Of a DNA stretch of 64,000 nucleotides, positions 24,526 through 33,651 are shown piece after piece. Both the position numbers and the translations under genes were made by a program. The DNA is from Albimonas sp963977235 (GTDB lineage Bacteria; Pseudomonadota; Alphaproteobacteria; Rhodobacterales; Rhodobacteraceae). Position 1 is the first letter of the stretch. The number at the start of each line of letters is the position of its first letter. Under the pieces are notes generated by a model that was given only the letters and a program-made list of their open reading frames with translations, was not told where the DNA came from and did no database searches. The stretch covers positions 11,524-75,523 of the forward strand of contig NZ_CAXBOD010000017.1 of the NCBI RefSeq assembly GCF_963977235.1, in the 5' to 3' direction.

Positions 24526-26199
24526 TCAGTCGGCCGGCAGCGCGTCCAGCGAGGGGACGGCCGCCAGCAGCGAACGGGTGTAGGGATGCTCGGGCGCGGT
24601 GAAGAGCTTCTCGGTGGGGGCCGCCTCGACGATGCGGCCGGACTTCATCACCAGCGTGTCGGCGCACATCATGCGCACCACGTTCAGGTCGTGGCTGACG
24701 AAGAGATAGGCCATGCCCAGCTCCCGCCGCAGGCGTTCGAGAAGGTGCAGCACCACCGCCTGCACCGAAACGTCGAGCGCGGCCGTCGGCTCGTCCAGCA
24801 CCATCAGTTTCGGCCGCAGGCAGACCGCCCGCCCGATCCCCACGCGCGCCTTCTGCCCGCCCGAGAGCTGGTGGGGCAGACGGTCGAGCAGCGCCTGGGG
24901 GAAGCTGACGAGGTCCGCCGTCTCGCGGACCTTGGCCTCCAGCGCCCGGCCGCGCAGGCGCCCCAGGCGGCGCAGCGGATCGGCGATGCACTCGCGCGCG
25001 GTGAAGCGCGGGTTGAGGCTGTCGGTCGGGTCCTGGAACACCAGCTGGATGTCCGAGCGGCGGCGCGAGCGGTGGAAGTCCTTCTCCGCCGTCAGCGCCA
25101 GGTCCTGGCCGTCGAAGACGATGGCGCCCTCGTCCGCGTCCAGCAGCCGGCAGACCAGCCGCGAGGTCGTGGACTTGCCCGAGCCGCTTTCGCCCACCAG
25201 CCCCAGGCTCTGCCCGGCGTTGAGGGTGAACGAGACCCCGTCCACCGCCTTCGACCCGCCGCCGAAGTCCTTGTGCAGGCCGACCACCTCCAGCAGGTGC
25301 GGGCGCCCGATCGCGGGGGGCGGCGCGGCGGGCAGGGCGGGCAGCAGGCCCGGCGGGGTCAGGTCCTCGATCCCGGCGCCGCGGGTGGGCGAGGCCGCGA
25401 CCAGCCGCTGGGTGTAGGGATGCCGGGGGGCGAGGAAGATCCGTCTCGGCCCCCCGCTCTCGACCAGCAGGCCCTGCTCCATCACCGCGACGCGGCCGCA
25501 GTACTGGGCGGCCATGGCGAGGTCGTGGGTGATCAGGACCATGGCCATGTCGCGCTCGGCGATCAGGCCGGCGAGCAGGTCCATCACCGATTTCTGGGTG
25601 GTGGGGTCGAGGCCGGTGGTCGGCTCGTCGGCGATCAGCAACTGCGGGTTGCAGGCCAGCGCCACGGCGATCATCGCCCGCTGGCACATGCCGCCCGAAA
25701 GCTCATGGGGATAGGCGCGGGCCTGGGCCTGCGGGCGGGGAAAGTTGACAGCTGTCAACAGCGCCACGGCGCGGGCGCGGGCCTCGGCCCTGCTCACGCG
25801 CTCATGGGCCAGGATCGCGTCGGCGATCTGGTCGCCCACCGCCCGGATCGGGTTCAGCGCCGCCCGCGGGTTCTGGAAGATCATCGAGATCACCGCCCCG
25901 CGGATCGGGCGCATCATCGCGCGCGAGGCGCGGGTGACGTCCTGGCCCGCGATGCGCACCCGCCCGCCGGCGATGCGGCCGTTGCGCTCGAGCAGGCCCG
26001 CGGCCGCCAGCATGGTCACGGTCTTGCCAGAGCCGCTCTCGCCCACCACCCCCAGCACCTCGCCGGGGGCGAGCGAGAGGGAGACGCCCTTGACCGCCTC
26101 GCTCTCGCCGCCGCGGCCGGCGAAGGCGACGCGCAGGTCCTCGATCTCGAGGATCGGGCGCAGGGCGGCGTCGGCCCGGACTTCGGGGGACATCTTCAC
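24526..26199 (-). CDS. fused dipeptide-type ABC transporter ATPase (DppD-DppF in one chain)
   Basis: A 557-residue protein with two full ATPase domains. The first has Walker A GESGSGKTV (~residue 52), signature LSGGMCQR and Walker B LLIADEPTTGLD; the second has GESGSGKST (~340), LSGGQKAR and LMVLDEPTAALD. Each is followed by an oligopeptide-transporter C-terminal segment with HPYTQRLV or HPYTRSLL. It energises uptake by the DppB/DppC-like channel encoded upstream. The GTG at 26199 overlaps the DppC stop (GTGA); ATG at 26193 is an alternative two residues shorter. Fused DppDF/GsiA-like ATPases are known, so the fusion is not unusual. Confidence 0.92.
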   Translation of the reverse strand: MKMSPEVRADAALRPILEIEDLRVAFAGRGGESEAVKGVSLSLAPGEVLGVVGESGSGKTVTMLAAAGLLERNGRIAGGRVRIAGQDVTRASRAMMRPIRGAVISMIFQNPRAALNPIRAVGDQIADAILAHERVSRAEARARAVALLTAVNFPRPQAQARAYPHELSGGMCQRAMIAVALACNPQLLIADEPTTGLDPTTQKSVMDLLAGLIAERDMAMVLITHDLAMAAQYCGRVAVMEQGLLVESGGPRRIFLAPRHPYTQRLVAASPTRGAGIEDLTPPGLLPALPAAPPPAIGRPHLLEVVGLHKDFGGGSKAVDGVSFTLNAGQSLGLVGESGSGKSTTSRLVCRLLDADEGAIVFDGQDLALTAEKDFHRSRRRSDIQLVFQDPTDSLNPRFTARECIADPLRRLGRLRGRALEAKVRETADLVSFPQALLDRLPHQLSGGQKARVGIGRAVCLRPKLMVLDEPTAALDVSVQAVVLHLLERLRRELGMAYLFVSHDLNVVRMMCADTLVMKSGRIVEAAPTEKLFTAPEHPYTRSLLAAVPSLDALPAD

Positions 26200-27065
26200 G
26201 GGCGGGTCCTCGGGTCCAGAAGGTCGCGCAGGCCGTCGCCGGCAAGGTTGAAGCACAGCACCGAAAGGGTCAGCGCCAGCCCCGGGAAGGCCACCAGCCA
26301 CCACTTGCCCGAGGTGATGTAGGTCGCGCCCTCGGCCACCATGATCCCCCACTCGGGCGTGGGCGGCTGCACGCCCAGACCGATGAAGCTGAGGCCGGCG
26401 GCGTTGATGATCGCCCAGCCGAGGTTCAGCGACAGCTGCACCGCCAGGATCGGCATGACGTTGGGCAGCAGGAACCGCAGCACCGCCTGGGGGTGGGAGG
26501 CGCCGGCGAGGCGCGCGGCCTCGACCCAGCCCGCGCCGCGGCGCGCGTTGACCTCGGCCCGGGTGACGCGGATGTAGAAGGGCAGGTTGATCACCGCCGT
26601 GGCGATGACGATGTTGACCGCCGAATTCCCCAGCGCCGCGACCAGCGCCATCGCCAGCACGAACAGCGGGAAGGCCATCATCACGTCGACGATGCGCCCC
26701 ACCACCCGGTCGAGCCGCCCGCCCACATAGCCCGAGAACGCCCCGATCACCGCCCCCAGCGCCCCCGAGACCGCCACCGCCGACAGCGCGATGGAAAGGT
26801 CCAGCCGCGAGGCCCAGATCAGCCGCGAGAACACGTCCCGCCCGATCTGGTCGGTTCCCGCCCAGTTCTGGGCGGAGGGCGGCGACAGCGCCGGCCCGGC
26901 GCCCGAGGCGAGCGGATCGTAGGGCGCGATCCAGGGGGCGAAGATCGCCACGCACGCCAGCCCCAGCGCCCCTATCAGCGCGATCAGCGTCACCGGGTTC
27001 TGGCGCAGCACCCAGAAGGCGGCGCCCAGGCGCGAGGGGGCGCGGGGTTCGCTCGCGGCGCTCAT
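26196..27065 (-). CDS. dipeptide-type ABC transporter permease, DppC-like
   Basis: A 289-residue permease. A cytoplasmic N-terminus precedes the first membrane helix (LIALIGALGLACVAIFAPW), then the periplasmic region has the DppC-typical GTDQIGRDVFSRLIWASR. The EAA loop (WVEAARLAGASHPQAVLRF) docks the ATPase. It overlaps its neighbours on both sides (ATGA with DppB, GTGA with the ATPase gene). It forms the membrane channel with DppB-like protein. Confidence 0.93.
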   Translation of the reverse strand: MSAASEPRAPSRLGAAFWVLRQNPVTLIALIGALGLACVAIFAPWIAPYDPLASGAGPALSPPSAQNWAGTDQIGRDVFSRLIWASRLDLSIALSAVAVSGALGAVIGAFSGYVGGRLDRVVGRIVDVMMAFPLFVLAMALVAALGNSAVNIVIATAVINLPFYIRVTRAEVNARRGAGWVEAARLAGASHPQAVLRFLLPNVMPILAVQLSLNLGWAIINAAGLSFIGLGVQPPTPEWGIMVAEGATYITSGKWWLVAFPGLALTLSVLCFNLAGDGLRDLLDPRTRP

Positions 27066-28141
27066 GACAGGCTCACCCGCGGATCGATGAGCGCATAGGT
27101 CAGATCCACCACCAGGTTCACCCCCACGAAGATCGTCGCCATCAGCAGCACGAAGCCCTGCACCGGCGCGTAGTCCGAGGCCATCAGCGCATCGAGCGCG
27201 TAGCGCCCCACGCCGGGCCAGGAGAACACCTTCTCGACCAGCACGTTGGCGCCCAGCATGGTCGAGAAGATCGTGCCCGAGACGGTGACCACCGGGATCA
27301 GCGCGTTGCGCAGCGCATAGGTCACGACCACCTTCCAGCGCGGCAGGCCCACCGCCTCGGCCGTGCGCACGAAGTCGGAGGTCAGCACCGCCAGCATCGA
27401 GCCCCGCGTGATCCGCGCGAGCGGCGCGATGGTGAACAGCGCCATGGTGCAGGCCGGCAGCACCAGCCGCCCCAGCGAGGACCACCACGTCGCCCAGTCG
27501 CCCGCCAGCAGGCAGTCGATCAGGAGGAACCCGGTGACCGTCTCGGGCGGAAAGGCGAAGACGTCGAGCCGCCCCGTGGGGTCCGGCGCCCAGCCCAGCC
27601 AGTAGTAGAAGACGTAGATCAGCAGCAGCCCCGACACGAAGGTCGGCAGCGAGACCCCGGCCGAGCACACCACCCGCACCGCGTGATCGAAGGCCGAGCC
27701 CGGCCGCATCGCCGCCAGCACGCCGGCGGGCACCGCGATGACGACGGCCAGCAACAGCCCCGCCAGCGTCAGCTCCAGCGAGGCGGGCAGACGCTCGATC
27801 AGGTCGTCGGTCACCGGGCGGCCGGTGGTCATGGCGGTCCCGAGGTCGCCGGTCGCCAGGTCCTGCAGGTAATAGAGGAACTGCATCGGCAGCGGATGGT
27901 CGAGGCCCATCCGCTGCCGCACGATCTCCAGTTCCGCCTCGCCGGCGGTGGGGGAGGAGACGAAGAAGCTCGCCGGGTCGCCGGGCAGCACCCGCATCAG
28001 GATGAAGGTCAGCGCCAGCACCCCGAACAGCGCCGGCAGGGCCGAGAGCAGGCGCGCCCCGATCCCGACCGCCGCGGTCAGCGCGGGGGACCGGGGCCTC
28101 GCTCCGGCCTGCGCGGAAGATCTGCCCGGCGCCCCGCTCAT
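27062..28141 (-). CDS. dipeptide-type ABC transporter permease, DppB-like
   Basis: A 359-residue permease with DppB landmarks: the first membrane segment LFGVLALTFILMRVLPGDPA, the periplasmic MGLDHPLPMQFLYYLQ, and the EAA loop (FVRTAEAVGLPRWKVVVTYA). A Ser/Arg/Ala-rich N-terminal extension of about 25 residues precedes the first helix. The ATG at 28141 overlaps the stop of the binding-protein gene (ATGA), which decides the start over a longer frame that would run into that gene. Confidence 0.93.
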   Translation of the reverse strand: MSGAPGRSSAQAGARPRSPALTAAVGIGARLLSALPALFGVLALTFILMRVLPGDPASFFVSSPTAGEAELEIVRQRMGLDHPLPMQFLYYLQDLATGDLGTAMTTGRPVTDDLIERLPASLELTLAGLLLAVVIAVPAGVLAAMRPGSAFDHAVRVVCSAGVSLPTFVSGLLLIYVFYYWLGWAPDPTGRLDVFAFPPETVTGFLLIDCLLAGDWATWWSSLGRLVLPACTMALFTIAPLARITRGSMLAVLTSDFVRTAEAVGLPRWKVVVTYALRNALIPVVTVSGTIFSTMLGANVLVEKVFSWPGVGRYALDALMASDYAPVQGFVLLMATIFVGVNLVVDLTYALIDPRVSLS

Positions 28142-29748
28142 GCGTTGTCCAGCGTCCGGAAGTCCGGCCCGAAGTGATACCACATGGTGTAGCCCTCGAT
28201 CCCCTCGGCCATCGCCGCCTTGGTGGTGGGCTTCCACAGCATCACCATCGGCGTCTCTTCGTAGGCGAGCTGCACCAGGCGCCGGGTCATCGTGTCATAG
28301 GCCGCCTCGTCGGCCTCATACCGCGCCACGGGCAGGATCTCGGCCACTTCGGCGTTGTTCCAGCTCGAGAAGTTCCAGCGGCTGTCGCCATTGAGGAAGA
28401 TGCGGAAGAAGTAGTCGGGCGAGGGCAGCAGCGCCAGCGACCGCTCGAGCAGCATCGGCGCGGTCTTGGCGGTGACGATCTCGGCATACTGCGCGTCGGG
28501 GGTCTTCTGGATCTCGACGGTGATGCCGATCTTGGCCAGCGCCTCCTGGATCAGGGCGGCGGCGGGGTCGAAGTCGCCGGCCTTGGCGACGGTGTAGTAG
28601 AGGGGCACGGTGATGCCGGCGTGGCCGGCCTCCTCGACCATCGCCTTGGCGGCCTCGATGTCCTGCGCGTAGGGCATCGGCTGGGGGAAGGCGCCGGTCT
28701 CGGGCTCCCCCTCCCAGGCGCCGTCATAGAGCTTCGCGCCCTGGCCGTTGGCCGCCGTCTCGAAGATCTTGTCGTAGGGCAGGGCCATCGAGATGGCCTT
28801 GCGCAGCTTCGGATCGTCGAAGGGCGCCATCTGGGTGTTGAAGATCAGCGCCGCGAAGCCCGAGGGCTGCGGGGTCTGGATCACCTTCACGCCGTCGGCG
28901 GCCTCGAGCACCTCGAGGTCGGTGGGCGAGAAGTCCAGGCACAGGTCCGCGTCGCCCTTCTGCAGCAGGGAGGCGCGGGTCGAGGCTTCGGGCACCGACT
29001 GCACGATCACGCGCTTGAAGCCGGGCAGGGGGCCGCCGGTCCAGTCCTCGTTGCGGGCGAGCACGACCTGGGCTCCGTCGGGGCTCATCCGCTCGACCTT
29101 GTAGGCGCCCGAGCCCGCGGCGTTGGTGCGCAGCCACTCGACCGCCCAGGGATCGGCCTCGGTCGCATGGCTCTTCGCCAGCTCCGAGTTGATCATCGGC
29201 GCGAGATACATGGCGAGGTTGGGCAGCGCCAGGCGGTCGGCCTCGGGCAGGGTGACGGTGACGGTGGTCTCGTCCACGATCTCGATCTGCTCGGGCGAGG
29301 AGATCGAGCCGGACGCGAGCTGGCTTTTCGACATGGTCTCGGCCGACACCGCGCGGTCGAGCGACCACTTCACGTCCTGCGCCGTCACCGGAGAGCCGTC
29401 GTGCCAGACCGCCGCGGGGTCCAGCTTGAAGGTGATCGTCAGCCCGTCCTCGGAGAGCGTGAAGCTCTCGCACAGCTCGGGCTCGAGGGTGGCGAAGTCG
29501 AACTCCCAGCCGCCGCCGGGCGCTTGCTTGCGGCCGTAGGAGACGAGGCGGTCGTAGACGTTGCAGCTCAGCGCCAGCGAGGCGCGCGAACCGGTGAGGT
29601 CGCCCGCCGTCAGCGCGGTCCAGACCGAGCCGTGGACAAAGCGCAGCGTCTCCTCGCGCGTCTGCGCGAGGGCCAGTTTCGGCAAGCTGGCGGCGGCGGT
29701 CGCCGCGGCCGCGGCCATCAGCACCTGGCGTCGGTTGAAATTGGTCAT
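28138..29748 (-). CDS. dipeptide-type ABC transporter substrate-binding protein (Tat-exported)
   Basis: A 536-residue extracytoplasmic binding protein of SBP family 5. The N-terminus has a twin-arginine motif (NFNRRQVLMAAAAATAAAS) ending in LALAQ. Typical family blocks follow: FTLSEDGLTITFKLDPAAVW, HDGSPVTAQDVKWSLDRAVS and the FNTQMAPFDDPKLRKAISMA segment. It delivers the ligand to the DppBC channel. SBP family 5 members bind peptides but also many other amino-containing compounds; with HyuAB next to it, a cyclic amide or its open amino acid is plausible. It lies 55 bp after the hyuB-like gene. Confidence 0.93.
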   Translation of the reverse strand: MTNFNRRQVLMAAAAATAAASLPKLALAQTREETLRFVHGSVWTALTAGDLTGSRASLALSCNVYDRLVSYGRKQAPGGGWEFDFATLEPELCESFTLSEDGLTITFKLDPAAVWHDGSPVTAQDVKWSLDRAVSAETMSKSQLASGSISSPEQIEIVDETTVTVTLPEADRLALPNLAMYLAPMINSELAKSHATEADPWAVEWLRTNAAGSGAYKVERMSPDGAQVVLARNEDWTGGPLPGFKRVIVQSVPEASTRASLLQKGDADLCLDFSPTDLEVLEAADGVKVIQTPQPSGFAALIFNTQMAPFDDPKLRKAISMALPYDKIFETAANGQGAKLYDGAWEGEPETGAFPQPMPYAQDIEAAKAMVEEAGHAGITVPLYYTVAKAGDFDPAAALIQEALAKIGITVEIQKTPDAQYAEIVTAKTAPMLLERSLALLPSPDYFFRIFLNGDSRWNFSSWNNAEVAEILPVARYEADEAAYDTMTRRLVQLAYEETPMVMLWKPTTKAAMAEGIEGYTMWYHFGPDFRTLDNA

Positions 29749-29803
29749 CGGGGCCCCCTTTTCGTGTGATCCCTGTCGGTGGCGGAGGTGGAGGTCGCGG
29801 GTC

Positions 29804-31549
29804 TCAGTCGCCCGCTTCATTAAGTTTCGCATAGGCTTGCGGGTAGTCCCTGGCGGCGGCCTCTGGCGTGACGTAACCCGCCGCGAGGTCGGCGCGCAGC
29901 GCCTGCGGGTCACGCTCGGAGGGGGGGCCGTAGCCGCCCGAGCCGGGGACCTGGAAGATCAGACGGCTGTCCTTCGGCGCGGCGAACCCGCCCTTGCCTT
30001 CCTTCTTGTGAACCGTGCCGTCGGGCAGGATCAGCGTGACCTCGGCGCAGGCCCCGTCGAGGCCGCCGTTCAGGCCGAAAGCGGGGGTCATGGTGCGCTC
30101 GACGCAGGTGGCGCAGTTGGCGTCCGAGCCCAGCACCCGCCAGATCCGCCGCACGCCCAAGCCCCCGCGATACTTGCCCGCGCCGCCGGTGTCGGCGGCG
30201 AGCGTGTATTCCTCGATCCGGACGGGGAACGACATCTCCATGATTTCCACGGGCGTGTTGAGCATGTTGCCGATGCAGGTCGAGACGCCGTTCATCCCGT
30301 CCTTCATCGGCCGCGCGCCGAAGCCGCCCTTGGTCACCTCGTAGGAGATGTAGGTGTTTCCGTTGCGGTAATCCTGGCCGCCGAAGATGGTCACCCCGCC
30401 GGTCCCCTGAGAGCCCGCGGGCGTGCGCCCGGGGCAGAGGTCGTGCAGGCAGCGGAACACGATGTCCGAGATCCGGGCCGACATCTCGTGGTTGGCGTAG
30501 GTCACCGGCGCAGGCTCCTGCGCATTCACCACGCAGCCCTTGGGGGCGGTGACCGTCACCGGGCGCCAGGCGCCGGAGTTCGGCGGGATCAGCGCCTTGG
30601 GGTCCAGCGCCCATTTCAGCGCCGCAAAGCATCCCGAAGCGGTCACCGTCAGCGGCGCGTTCATCGGCCCCTTCACCCGCGGGTCGGAGCCGTCGAAATC
30701 GAGCGTGATCTCGTCCCCCCGCTTGGTCAGCGTGAGGGCGACCTTGAAGGTCATGTCATGCGCCTCGCCCGGCTCGACGATGCCGTCGCCGTCGATGGTG
30801 TCGACGAAGGAGGCGACGCCGTCAGGCAGCTCGCGCAGGGCCGCGCGCATCATCACCTCGGAGTAGTCGAGGATCGCGTCCATGATCCGCAGCAGCTCGT
30901 CGGTCCCGTATTTGGCCGCCAGCGCGCCCATCCGGTCGACGGCGCGCTTGTTCGCGGCCACCTGGGCGCGCAGGTCGCCCTGACGCTCGGAGGGCGCGCG
31001 GACGTTGGCGAGGATGAACCGCTCGATGTTCTCGTCGGGCTTGCCGTCGACATAGATCCGGGTGGGGGGCATGCGCAGCCCCTCCCCGTAGATCTCGGTC
31101 ACCGCGGAATAGGAGCCGGGCGCCCCGCCGCCGATGTCGGGCCAGTGGGCGCGCACGCAGCCGTAGCCGAGCAGGCGGCCCTCGAAGAACGCCGGCATCA
31201 CCACGTTCACGTCGGGCAGATGCGAGCCGCCGTGGTAGGGGTCGTTGTGGATGTAGACCTCGCCCTCGACCGGCTCGGGGAAGGTCTGCACCACGGAGCG
31301 CACCGCGTCGGGCATCGAGCCGAGGTGGATCGGCAGGTCCGGGCCTTGCGCGACCATGTCGCCGGTCGCCGAGAAGATCCCGCAGGAATAGTCGCCCGCC
31401 ATCTTCAGCAGCGGCGAATAGGCGGTCTTGGCGAGGACGATCTTCATCTCCTCGGCCGCCGAGATCAGGGCGTTCTTCACCACCTCGAAGCGGGCCGCGT
31501 CGATGCCGGCGGTGGGGTTGGCGGGGGGATTGGTGTCGAAACCGGCCAT
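29804..31549 (-). CDS. hydantoinase B/oxoprolinase-type subunit (HyuB)
   Basis: A 581-residue HyuB-family subunit, the hydrolytic partner of HyuA in ATP-dependent amide-ring opening (5-oxoprolinase, N-methylhydantoinase, caprolactamase and N-methylpyrrolidone hydrolase are members). Typical segments are VLAKTAYSPLLKMAGDYSCG, the metal-binding region with HLGSMPDAV and NDPYHGGSHLPDV, and the C-terminal GGAGKYRGGLGVRRIWRVLG. Its ATG at 31549 is immediately behind the HyuA stop (31553), so the two subunits are made together. Ring specificity cannot be read from sequence; the adjacent class III aminotransferase favours a lactam or similar giving a terminal amine. Confidence 0.93.
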   Translation of the reverse strand: MAGFDTNPPANPTAGIDAARFEVVKNALISAAEEMKIVLAKTAYSPLLKMAGDYSCGIFSATGDMVAQGPDLPIHLGSMPDAVRSVVQTFPEPVEGEVYIHNDPYHGGSHLPDVNVVMPAFFEGRLLGYGCVRAHWPDIGGGAPGSYSAVTEIYGEGLRMPPTRIYVDGKPDENIERFILANVRAPSERQGDLRAQVAANKRAVDRMGALAAKYGTDELLRIMDAILDYSEVMMRAALRELPDGVASFVDTIDGDGIVEPGEAHDMTFKVALTLTKRGDEITLDFDGSDPRVKGPMNAPLTVTASGCFAALKWALDPKALIPPNSGAWRPVTVTAPKGCVVNAQEPAPVTYANHEMSARISDIVFRCLHDLCPGRTPAGSQGTGGVTIFGGQDYRNGNTYISYEVTKGGFGARPMKDGMNGVSTCIGNMLNTPVEIMEMSFPVRIEEYTLAADTGGAGKYRGGLGVRRIWRVLGSDANCATCVERTMTPAFGLNGGLDGACAEVTLILPDGTVHKKEGKGGFAAPKDSRLIFQVPGSGGYGPPSERDPQALRADLAAGYVTPEAAARDYPQAYAKLNEAGD

Positions 31550-31552
31550 GGT

Positions 31553-33625
31553 TCAGGCCCTCCGGGCGTGCAGGAAACCGTCGGCGTCGACCTTCACGGT
31601 CCAGCCAGGCGGCACCACGGTGGTGGCGTCGAGGGATTCGACGATGGCCGGGCCGGGGAACTCGGCCTCGGCGGCGAGGCCGTCGCGCCAGATCACCGGG
31701 CAGTCGACCTCGCCCCCCTCGGGGAACCAGACGGGGCGCGTCTCGCGCCGGGCGGCGGCGGGGTCGATGTCCATCGACAGGCGCAGGCTGGGCAGGAGGC
31801 CGAGCGCCGAGAGGCGGATGTTGACCAGCTGCACCGGCTCGGCCTCGTTGGCGTGGCCGTAGGTCTGGCGGTGCTTCTCGTGGAAGGCGGTCGCGATCGC
31901 GGCCATCGCGGCGTCGTCCAGCGGGCCTTCGGGGACGTTGACGGTCAGCTCGTAGGCCTGGCGGCGATAGCGCACGTCCGCCTGGCGGACCAGCTTGCGG
32001 CGGGGTTCGGGGACGTTGGCGGCCTCGAGCATCTTCAGCCCGTCGGCCTCCATCACCGCGTATTCGGCCATCAGCGCGGCCGGCGTCAGGCCGGCGAGGT
32101 CGGCGTAGACGGTCTTGGACCAGTCGCGCTTGAGGTTGGTGGTCACCAGCCCCAGCGCCGAGAACACGCCCGGCGCGGGCGGCACCACCACCGAAGGCAC
32201 GCCCAGCTCCTCGGCGAGGAAGATCGCGTGGATGGCGCCGGCGCCGCCGAAGGCCATCAGCGTGAACTCGGTGGGGTCGAGGCCCCGCTCGACCGAGACG
32301 ATGCGCAGCGCCTGGGTCATGTTGGCGTTGACCACTTCGACGACCCGCTGGGCGGCCTCGTGGGCGCTCAGGCCCAGGGCGGCGCCGACCTCGGTCTCCA
32401 TGGCGCGCAGGGCGCCGGCGCGGTCGATCTTCAGCTCGCCGTCGAGCAGCGACACCGGGTTCAGGTAGCCCAGGATCACGTTGGCGTCGGTGACGGTGGG
32501 TTTCGTGCCGCCCCGCCCGTAGGCGACCGGCCCGGGCAGCGAGCCCGCCGAGTGCGGCCCCACCTTCAGCGCGCCGCCGAGATCCACCCAGGCGATCGAG
32601 CCGCCGCCCGAGGAGACCTCGGCGAGGTCCACCACCGGCACCCGGATCGGGTGGCCCGAGCCGTTCAGCCAGCGCTTGGCGTTCGAGGTGCCGCCGACCT
32701 CGTATTCCGCGGTCACCTGGATCTCGCCGTCCACGATCACCGAGGCCTTGGCGGTGGTGCCTCCCATGTCGAAAGACAGCACCCGGTCGAGGCCAAGCTG
32801 CTCGCCCGCCAGCGCCGCGGCGATCACCCCGGCCGCGGGGCCGGATTCCACCGCCTGGGCGGGCATCCGCAGGCACTCGGCGATGTCCACGACGCCGCCC
32901 GAGGAGCCCATCACATGCAGCTCCGGCAGGCCGATGCCGCCGACCGCTTCGGACAGGCGCTTGAGGTAGGATTCGAGCAGCGGGCCGACATAGGCGCAGA
33001 CGGCGGTGGTCGAGGCGCGCTCGAACTCGCGGATCTCGGGCAGGACGTCGGAGGACAGGAACACCTGCACGTCGGGCAGGGCGGCGCGCAGCAGCTCGCC
33101 CACGCGCTGCTCGTGCGCGGGGTTGAGGAACGAGAACAGGAAGCTGACGGCGACCGTCTGCGCGCCCGAGGCCCTGATCTGTTCGACCAGCGCGGGGACT
33201 TCGCTTTCGTCGAGCGGGGTGACCACGTCGCCCTGCGCATCCACCCGCTCGGTGATCTCGAAGCGGCTTTCGCGCGGGATGATGACCGGGGGGGCGTCCT
33301 GCTCGAGGTCGTAGAGGTCGATGCGCACCGAGCGGCGCAGCTCCAGCACGTCGCGGTGGCCGCGGGTCCCGACGAAGGCGCAGTTGGCGCCCTTCTTCTC
33401 GAGCAGGGCGTTGGTGACGATGGTGGTCGCGTGGCTGAGCAGCGTCACGGCGTCGGCGCCGATCCCCTGCCGCTCGAGCCCCTGGGCGAGGCCGGCCAGC
33501 ACGCCTTCCGCGAAATCCAGCGGGGTCGTGGGCACCTTGGCGATGCCGATGCGTCCGGTCTCTTCCTCGACCATCGCGACGTCCGTGAAGGTGCCGCCGA
33601 TGTCCACTCCGATGCGCCAGGCCAC
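31553..33625 (-). CDS. hydantoinase A/oxoprolinase-type ATPase subunit (HyuA)
   Basis: A 690-residue subunit with the actin-like ATPase N-terminal motif GVDIGGTFTDVAMV (residues 6-19), LLSHATTIVTNALLEKKG, the second phosphate motif DMGGTTAKASVI (~residue 285), and the GGAGAIHA segment. It phosphorylates the ring carbonyl to drive opening by HyuB. Length matches bacterial HyuA/CapA-type proteins. It follows the first LLM gene by 26 bp and sits directly before hyuB. The pair is encoded once in the window and its substrates are probably defined by the surrounding monooxygenases and transporter. Confidence 0.93.
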   Translation of the reverse strand: MAWRIGVDIGGTFTDVAMVEEETGRIGIAKVPTTPLDFAEGVLAGLAQGLERQGIGADAVTLLSHATTIVTNALLEKKGANCAFVGTRGHRDVLELRRSVRIDLYDLEQDAPPVIIPRESRFEITERVDAQGDVVTPLDESEVPALVEQIRASGAQTVAVSFLFSFLNPAHEQRVGELLRAALPDVQVFLSSDVLPEIREFERASTTAVCAYVGPLLESYLKRLSEAVGGIGLPELHVMGSSGGVVDIAECLRMPAQAVESGPAAGVIAAALAGEQLGLDRVLSFDMGGTTAKASVIVDGEIQVTAEYEVGGTSNAKRWLNGSGHPIRVPVVDLAEVSSGGGSIAWVDLGGALKVGPHSAGSLPGPVAYGRGGTKPTVTDANVILGYLNPVSLLDGELKIDRAGALRAMETEVGAALGLSAHEAAQRVVEVVNANMTQALRIVSVERGLDPTEFTLMAFGGAGAIHAIFLAEELGVPSVVVPPAPGVFSALGLVTTNLKRDWSKTVYADLAGLTPAALMAEYAVMEADGLKMLEAANVPEPRRKLVRQADVRYRRQAYELTVNVPEGPLDDAAMAAIATAFHEKHRQTYGHANEAEPVQLVNIRLSALGLLPSLRLSMDIDPAAARRETRPVWFPEGGEVDCPVIWRDGLAAEAEFPGPAIVESLDATTVVPPGWTVKVDADGFLHARRA

Positions 33626-33651
33626 GTGTGTCTCCTTGTTCTTGTTATGGG